NCBI GenBank assembly: GCA_014763515.1
Contig: JACXVH010000043.1
Location: 1-10,011, forward strand
DNA length: 10,011 nucleotides
Direction: 5' to 3'
Source of the DNA: Flavobacteriaceae bacterium
Lineage (GTDB): Bacteria; Bacteroidota; Bacteroidia; Flavobacteriales; Flavobacteriaceae
The notes beneath the pieces were generated by a model, which saw only the letters and a list, made by a program, of their open reading frames with translations, was not told the origin of the DNA and made no database searches. The number at the start of each line of letters is the position of its first letter. Positions within the stretch are counted from its first letter, which is position 1. Positions 5,872 through 10,011 of this stretch are shown here, one piece after another. A program made the position numbers and the translations under genes.

Positions 5872-8800
5872 TTAAAAAAATGCTCTAAGTTGAATATTTC
5901 CCGTGTGTATCATTTTCGTAGTTTCCGATTTTCGACCTTGATAATTAATATTGATATCTAAATATTGTGTAATATTTTTCTGTAAAAGAAATTGCCACAC
6001 ACTATTTTTACCTGATTGAAGTCCTTGTAACATTTGAAAAGCAACAGGAGCTAATTGATTTCCTTTGAAGTTATTGTTATAAAATGAATAACCTCCAGTT
6101 AATGTAAATCCTTTTTCGGTATTGAAATTGAAAGAGGTTCCAAACTTGCTTTGCTCTAAAATTTCTTTATCATTAATTAAATTGGATTGATTTTTTAGTT
6201 CATAAAAAATATCCCAACTCGCATTTTTAGAAAAGATATATGATATTTTTGGTTGAACAGAATAAGAATCTATATCGAAGTTTCTATTAAAAGTGCTGCT
6301 TGGATTGGTAGAAGTATTTTCGATATTGCTTTTGTTATTTCCGTTTAAAAGTGTGGTTTGAAATAACCATGTTTTTGCTACTAAATGTTGGTAATTCAGT
6401 TGATGAGAAAATTGTTTGTTATCTTGTAAACCAAAGTTTAAAAGGCTTTTCAGTTGATTATTTATGTAAGTATAAGTAACCGAATGTTTTTGCTTTCCAC
6501 GATTGTAAAATAAACTATTTCTAAAACTATTGTTAAGGCCAATAATTTCATCAGAATTTGAAAAAGGATTTAAATCGAAGTTATCGCCATTACGTTTTAA
6601 TTTACGCTCTACAATAAAAGAAAATTGATTGTAAAAATGTGATAGAAATTTCTTTAATCCTGTATCGTTTTGCCACACTAATCCATTAAAATTTAAAGAT
6701 TGAGAAAACCTGTTTTGATGCGTTCTAACAAAAACTTGATTTGGGAGAAATACTCTAACATAAGTAGCTTGGTCTGGAAATGGCGCAATTTCAAATTCTT
6801 GTAATTCTTGAATTCCATTATTATTATAGTCAATCCAAGTGTAAATACCCTGTCCAGGTTCTACTTCTAAATAAGTAAATTCTTGTTGGGCAATTGTTCC
6901 CGATGCATTTTCATAGGTTGTTGTACTTTGTAATAAGTTAGAAAAAAAGCTGTCAGAATATAAAATTCTCGAGTTTAAAGAAGGCTCGTTTTGTTTTGTA
7001 ATATCTTCATACTTTAAATTTCGATACTTAATAAAAACACTCAAATTACTTTTCTCATTTTTTATCAATTGCGATTTTAAATAATAAGAATTTGAAGTGT
7101 TAACCTTTGTCAAAATATTATTTTGAATACTATCGTTGACTCTATTTAAATAACCAATTTCTACATATACTTTTGTAGAATCGCCTCGACCAATAAAAGC
7201 GCCATATTCTGTAAATCGCTGACTTGAATTACTTAATAAGTTTGTTGCAGCTAATGTTTCTTTGTTGTTTTCTGTTCTAAAACTTGCACCTACCCAATTT
7301 TTTGAAAAATGATGTTTTGCAATACTTTGATTACGTATAAATTTTGAATTAGCATAATCGCTATCGCTCTTTAAAGCACTAAAATCAGTTGAAAATGTAG
7401 TTTTATTAAAGCGTAAATCAGTTTGCACGATATGTCTTGTTCCCGAAAAATTTTCTGAGAAATCTAACTTTTCCAATTGATATTTGGCAATTCCATTTTT
7501 TTGAAAATTAAAATTGGTCCCTGTAATTAATAAGCTTTGGTTACCAAGTGGATTATTTAAATTCCAATCTCTATTAAATTCGATATTAAATAAACGCTCA
7601 ATTGTTCTAAAGTCTTTTTGAATAAGATTAAAATTTGCAAAACCATCTACTAAGAAATTTCCAGTATACAAACGTTGGTTCGCATTAATATTAGCGGCAA
7701 TGCCTTTATTGTCATTGTCATCTATTGTAGAATATAAATTTTTATCGTTGTTAGAAACTCCAATTTCAAAATCGATTGTTGTTTTTTCACATGGATTATA
7801 ACTTCCTAAAACAGTTGCAATTTGAATTTTTGTTGGTGCAACTAATGGAACCGTTGGTTCATAATCGCCCATAGAAATACCAACATATTCGTAAATTTTC
7901 CCAATAGCATTATTGCTTGCCAAATTGTAGCTTCCAAGATTTTCACCAATATAGCTAAAACGCACATTGTAAAGTGTTTCGTTTTCATCGGTTGAAAATT
8001 CATAAATTTCAGTGCTACCAACAATTGTTTTACGGTATAAAATTTTATTTTCAGAATATGAATCTACATAAGCTGAAGGTGCATTCATTAAATTTTGATT
8101 ATCTCCAGCAGCTTGAAGAATCGTTACTTGTTCATCAGATAAATTTTGTTGTAAAGGTTGATTTTTGACATCATTTTCTGAATAAATATAAGTTCCAATT
8201 TTAAATTTTTCGCTTTCGTGTTGCACACCTCCATAGGTAATAAATCGAGTATAATTTCTATCGGTATATTGATATTCTACATTAATTCTCATTTCTGAAG
8301 TAATGGGAAACAGCGATGTAAATGAAATTTCACCTGCATTATAATCAATAGTATAATCGTTGTTTTCGCCTCTTGTTAGCAAAATTCCGTTTACATAAAC
8401 TCTCTCAGAACCCGAAATTACCAAAACATACAATTCGCCATTGTTTCCTTTTAATTTATATGGACCTTGATTTCCTTCTTGACCAATAAAAGTACTTCGT
8501 GCATATTGACCGCGAACAAGTGCCGCCGAAGCATAAATGTCGGTTTTTGAATTTTCTTTACCTAATGTAAAATGTGTCGATAAACCCTGAACTTTTTTGT
8601 TGAAATTTAAAAATTTAGATTCGCGGTTTTCTAAAAATAAATCTCCAGCTCGAATGCTCCATTTATCGGAGAATAACTCGATAAAAATTTGGTCAAACTC
8701 ATCTAGTTTTTGAGAATAACCACCATCTTGCAAAGGAATATTACTATCTTGAATAGAAGCTCGTAAACTAACTTTATCGGAAATTTTACCTGTAATTTGT

Positions 8801-9279
8801 AAATCTAGATTAGAGTTTACAACGGTGTTTTGATTGTTTCCAATAGTTACGCCACGCGAAATACTTCCTGAAGTGTTTAAGCCATCGAATGGTTTAAATT
8901 TTGATAATTTCTCATTTTTTGTAGTAAATAAAGTTCCGTTAGAATTGGGAACTACTTTACTGTCATCATAAACACTATATTCTTTTGTTAGAAACTTAGG
9001 ATAAGTTAGATAATTAATTAATAAAGAATCTTTTGTAATTGAATTTGTATTCAAAATAATAAATCCTTTTTCAAAATTTACTTCGTAAAAAGTAGAATCA
9101 ATAGTTTGGTCTAATTGATCTTTAATTTTAAAATAGCTAGGGTTAATACTTTCATTTTCAATAAAAATAGTGTCGTTTGTTACCGCAATGAGTTTCGATT
9201 TTCGTATAGCTACTTTTTCTTGAGCATAAACTCCAGAGAAAAACAGCCACATAAATAAAATTGAAATCTTTTTTGCCAT
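5872..9279 (-). CDS. Large outer-membrane beta-barrel-like protein, Bacteroidota-specific
   Basis: This is a 1135-residue protein of uncertain function. The ATG at 9279 is chosen over the one at 9303 because a signal peptide begins directly there (MAKKISILFMWLFFSGVYA, cut before Q20) and a -7 box lies at 9301-9308. Residues 20-130 look like a soluble beta domain. From 138 come blocks I recognise from large Bacteroidota outer-membrane proteins: SGSISRGVTIGNNQN (136-150), DSNIPLQDGGYSQKLDEFDQ (178-197), WSIRAGD (207-213), and VYVNGILLTRG...DYTIDYNAGEISF (294-320). The rest is dense in alternating-residue strands of barrel type. An acidic loop DYNNNGIQELQEFE (817-830) resembles a calcium-binding loop. 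The chain ends in LRAFF, the terminal aromatic expected for barrel insertion by BAM. A pore, receptor or secretion-related barrel is likely; TonB-box or plug features are not seen. It lies directly upstream of a T9SS cargo gene. Confidence 0.75.
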   Translation of the reverse strand: MAKKISILFMWLFFSGVYAQEKVAIRKSKLIAVTNDTIFIENESINPSYFKIKDQLDQTIDSTFYEVNFEKGFIILNTNSITKDSLLINYLTYPKFLTKEYSVYDDSKVVPNSNGTLFTTKNEKLSKFKPFDGLNTSGSISRGVTIGNNQNTVVNSNLDLQITGKISDKVSLRASIQDSNIPLQDGGYSQKLDEFDQIFIELFSDKWSIRAGDLFLENRESKFLNFNKKVQGLSTHFTLGKENSKTDIYASAALVRGQYARSTFIGQEGNQGPYKLKGNNGELYVLVISGSERVYVNGILLTRGENNDYTIDYNAGEISFTSLFPITSEMRINVEYQYTDRNYTRFITYGGVQHESEKFKIGTYIYSENDVKNQPLQQNLSDEQVTILQAAGDNQNLMNAPSAYVDSYSENKILYRKTIVGSTEIYEFSTDENETLYNVRFSYIGENLGSYNLASNNAIGKIYEYVGISMGDYEPTVPLVAPTKIQIATVLGSYNPCEKTTIDFEIGVSNNDKNLYSTIDDNDNKGIAANINANQRLYTGNFLVDGFANFNLIQKDFRTIERLFNIEFNRDWNLNNPLGNQSLLITGTNFNFQKNGIAKYQLEKLDFSENFSGTRHIVQTDLRFNKTTFSTDFSALKSDSDYANSKFIRNQSIAKHHFSKNWVGASFRTENNKETLAATNLLSNSSQRFTEYGAFIGRGDSTKVYVEIGYLNRVNDSIQNNILTKVNTSNSYYLKSQLIKNEKSNLSVFIKYRNLKYEDITKQNEPSLNSRILYSDSFFSNLLQSTTTYENASGTIAQQEFTYLEVEPGQGIYTWIDYNNNGIQELQEFEIAPFPDQATYVRVFLPNQVFVRTHQNRFSQSLNFNGLVWQNDTGLKKFLSHFYNQFSFIVERKLKRNGDNFDLNPFSNSDEIIGLNNSFRNSLFYNRGKQKHSVTYTYINNQLKSLLNFGLQDNKQFSHQLNYQHLVAKTWLFQTTLLNGNNKSNIENTSTNPSSTFNRNFDIDSYSVQPKISYIFSKNASWDIFYELKNQSNLINDKEILEQSKFGTSFNFNTEKGFTLTGGYSFYNNNFKGNQLAPVAFQMLQGLQSGKNSVWQFLLQKNITQYLDININYQGRKSETTKMIHTGNIQLRAFF

Positions 9280-9300
9280 TATACTATAACTCTCGAAAAT

Positions 9301-9308
9301 CAAAAGTA
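9301..9308 (-). promoter_or_regulatory. Bacteroidota-type -7 box (TACTTTTG) for the barrel protein gene
   Basis: On the minus strand this reads TACTTTTG, matching TAnnTTTG, 21 bases before the ATG at 9279. It lies just downstream of the terminator of the aldehyde dehydrogenase gene, so it probably starts the minus-strand run of four genes. The region where a -33 TTG would sit is taken up by the terminator and shows no TTG. Confidence 0.5.
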
Positions 9309-9324
9309 GTATTTATTAATGGAA

Positions 9325-9357
9325 AAAATAAACCCCGCGATTTGCGGGGTTTATTTT
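9325..9357 (-). terminator. Strong intrinsic terminator after the aldehyde dehydrogenase gene
   Basis: A perfect 14-bp stem (9325-9338 with 9344-9357) has a six-pair GC core (CCCCGC/GCGGGG) and a 5-base loop. In the minus direction it lies 36 bases after the dehydrogenase stop and runs into T residues (complement of the A-run at 9323-9328). It separates the dehydrogenase from the barrel gene. The + strand side is also T-rich, but no + strand gene ends here. Confidence 0.9.
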
Positions 9358-9393
9358 ATTTATTCTTGTTTCTTGCTTCTTCCCTCTAAAACA

Positions 9394-10011
9394 TTATAAA
9401 TCAAATTTAATTCCTTGTGCTAAAGGCAATTGATCAGAATAGTTAACGGTGTTTGTTTGTCTTCTCATATATACTTTCCAAGCATCTGAACCCGACTCAC
9501 GGCCACCACCAGTTTCTTTTTCACCACCAAATGCACCACCAATTTCAGCTCCAGAAGTTCCAATGTTTACATTTGCAATTCCACAATCAGAACCTGCGAA
9601 CGATAAGAATTTCTCTGCTTCTTTCATACTGTTTGTCATGATTGAAGAAGATAAACCTTGTGCAACGCCATTTTGAATTTCAATTGCATTTTCAACTTCT
9701 CCACTATATTTCATTAAGTATAAAATTGGTGCGAATGTTTCGTGTTGAACAATTTCAAAATGATTTTCAGCTTCAATAATTGCTGGTTTTACATAACAAC
9801 CACTTTCGTATCCTTCTCCTTCTAAAACACCACCTTCAACCAATACTTTTCCACCTTCTGCTTTTGCTTTTTCAATTGCAGCTAAATAGGTGTTTACAGC
9901 ATCTTTATCGATAAGTGGACCCACATGGTTTTTCTCATCTAAAGGATTTCCAATTTTAATTTGCTTGTAAGCCCCAACAATTGCATCGCGAACGGTATCA
10001 TAAACTGATTC
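9394..10011 (-). CDS. amaB: ALDH7-type aldehyde dehydrogenase (L-aminoadipate-semialdehyde / piperidine-6-carboxylate dehydrogenase), C-terminal part
   Basis: The gene runs off the right edge; 205 C-terminal residues are present, beginning ESVYDTVRDAIVGAYKQIKI. The frame is open through to 10011, so the GTG at 9924 (the V of HVGPLIDKDAV) is internal and not a start. Strong ALDH7 (antiquitin/ALDH7A1) blocks are seen: QHETFAPILY, GSDCGIANVNIGTSGAEIGG, FGGEKETGGGRESGSDAW and the C-terminal signature YMRRQTNTVNYSDQLPLAQGIKFDL in pieces. This family oxidises L-2-aminoadipate 6-semialdehyde, in equilibrium with piperideine-6-carboxylate, to 2-aminoadipate with NAD+ in lysine breakdown. The nucleotide-binding domain and catalytic Cys lie just outside the window (the Cys only a dozen or so residues away, by family comparison), so activity cannot be checked. 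The symbol follows the Pseudomonas name; substrate assignment rests on family similarity. A strong terminator follows. Confidence 0.88.
   Translation of the reverse strand, partial: ESVYDTVRDAIVGAYKQIKIGNPLDEKNHVGPLIDKDAVNTYLAAIEKAKAEGGKVLVEGGVLEGEGYESGCYVKPAIIEAENHFEIVQHETFAPILYLMKYSGEVENAIEIQNGVAQGLSSSIMTNSMKEAEKFLSFAGSDCGIANVNIGTSGAEIGGAFGGEKETGGGRESGSDAWKVYMRRQTNTVNYSDQLPLAQGIKFDL

Noticed and set aside
7842..8168. Short open frames on both strands inside the barrel gene
   Set aside because: They are fully covered by the barrel protein frame, have no recognisable motif, and no promoter or coupling supports them.
9280..9303. Eight-residue extension of the barrel protein from an ATG at 9303
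   Set aside because: It would place residues before a clean signal peptide and overlaps the TACTTTTG promoter box at 9301-9308.
9449..9676. Two + strand open frames opposite the aldehyde dehydrogenase
   Set aside because: They are antisense shadows of a highly conserved enzyme frame, rich in Pro/His/Phe as expected from reverse reading of Gly/Glu/Lys codons.
9922..9924. GTG as a start for the aldehyde dehydrogenase
   Set aside because: The frame continues upstream to the window edge with family-like sequence (IGNPLDEKNHVGPLID), so this is an internal Val codon.
1..10011. CRISPR array, tRNA or rRNA gene, insertion sequence or prophage traits
   Set aside because: No regularly spaced direct repeats, cloverleaf-like segments, transposase or phage motifs were seen; the window is almost fully occupied by ordinary coding sequence.

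Overview
The window looks like chromosomal DNA of a member of the Bacteroidota, most likely a Flavobacteriaceae (Flavobacterium-like) species. Three things point there. The base composition is strongly A+T rich. One gene carries a type IX secretion (T9SS) type B / gliding-motility-associated C-terminal sorting domain, which is confined to this phylum. Finally, every gene-to-gene gap that could hold a promoter contains the Bacteroidota -7 element TAnnTTTG, and no E. coli-type promoter is evident.

Layout: (1) At 1-153 there is a possible last fragment of a + strand gene and a long palindrome that can terminate the next gene. (2) At 154-606 (-) lies a queD-type 6-carboxytetrahydropterin synthase, divergent from a 2-oxoglutarate/Fe(II) oxygenase at 703-1320 (+). 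The 96-base gap has a TAnnTTTG box for each direction. (3) The oxygenase converges on a minus-strand gene run, and the two last reading frames share a 12-bp terminator stem at 1304-1331. (4) The minus-strand run, in reading order, is a 1135-residue outer-membrane beta-barrel-like protein (9279-5872), a 1181-residue T9SS type B secreted surface protein with an IgGFc-binding-like N-terminus (5802-2257), a crotonase-fold protein (2257-1502) and a 62-residue single-span membrane protein (1505-1317). The last three overlap by 1 and 4 bases, so they are surely one translationally coupled unit. No terminator hairpin separates the barrel gene from them. (5) At 9394-10011 (-) is the C-terminal part of an ALDH7-type aldehyde dehydrogenase, closed off by a strong intrinsic terminator at 9325-9357.

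How the genes relate: the flanking genes (queD-like, oxygenase, ALDH7) are ordinary housekeeping or accessory metabolic genes. The centre is more unusual: a large barrel protein next to a large secreted surface protein, the latter coupled to a CoA-metabolism enzyme and a small membrane protein. No PorP/SprF-like partner, which type B cargo often has beside it, is visible here. I see no mobile element, CRISPR array, tRNA or rRNA. Nothing in the window amounts with confidence to a new defence or signalling system; the best leads are the barrel/surface-protein pair and the atypical crotonase.
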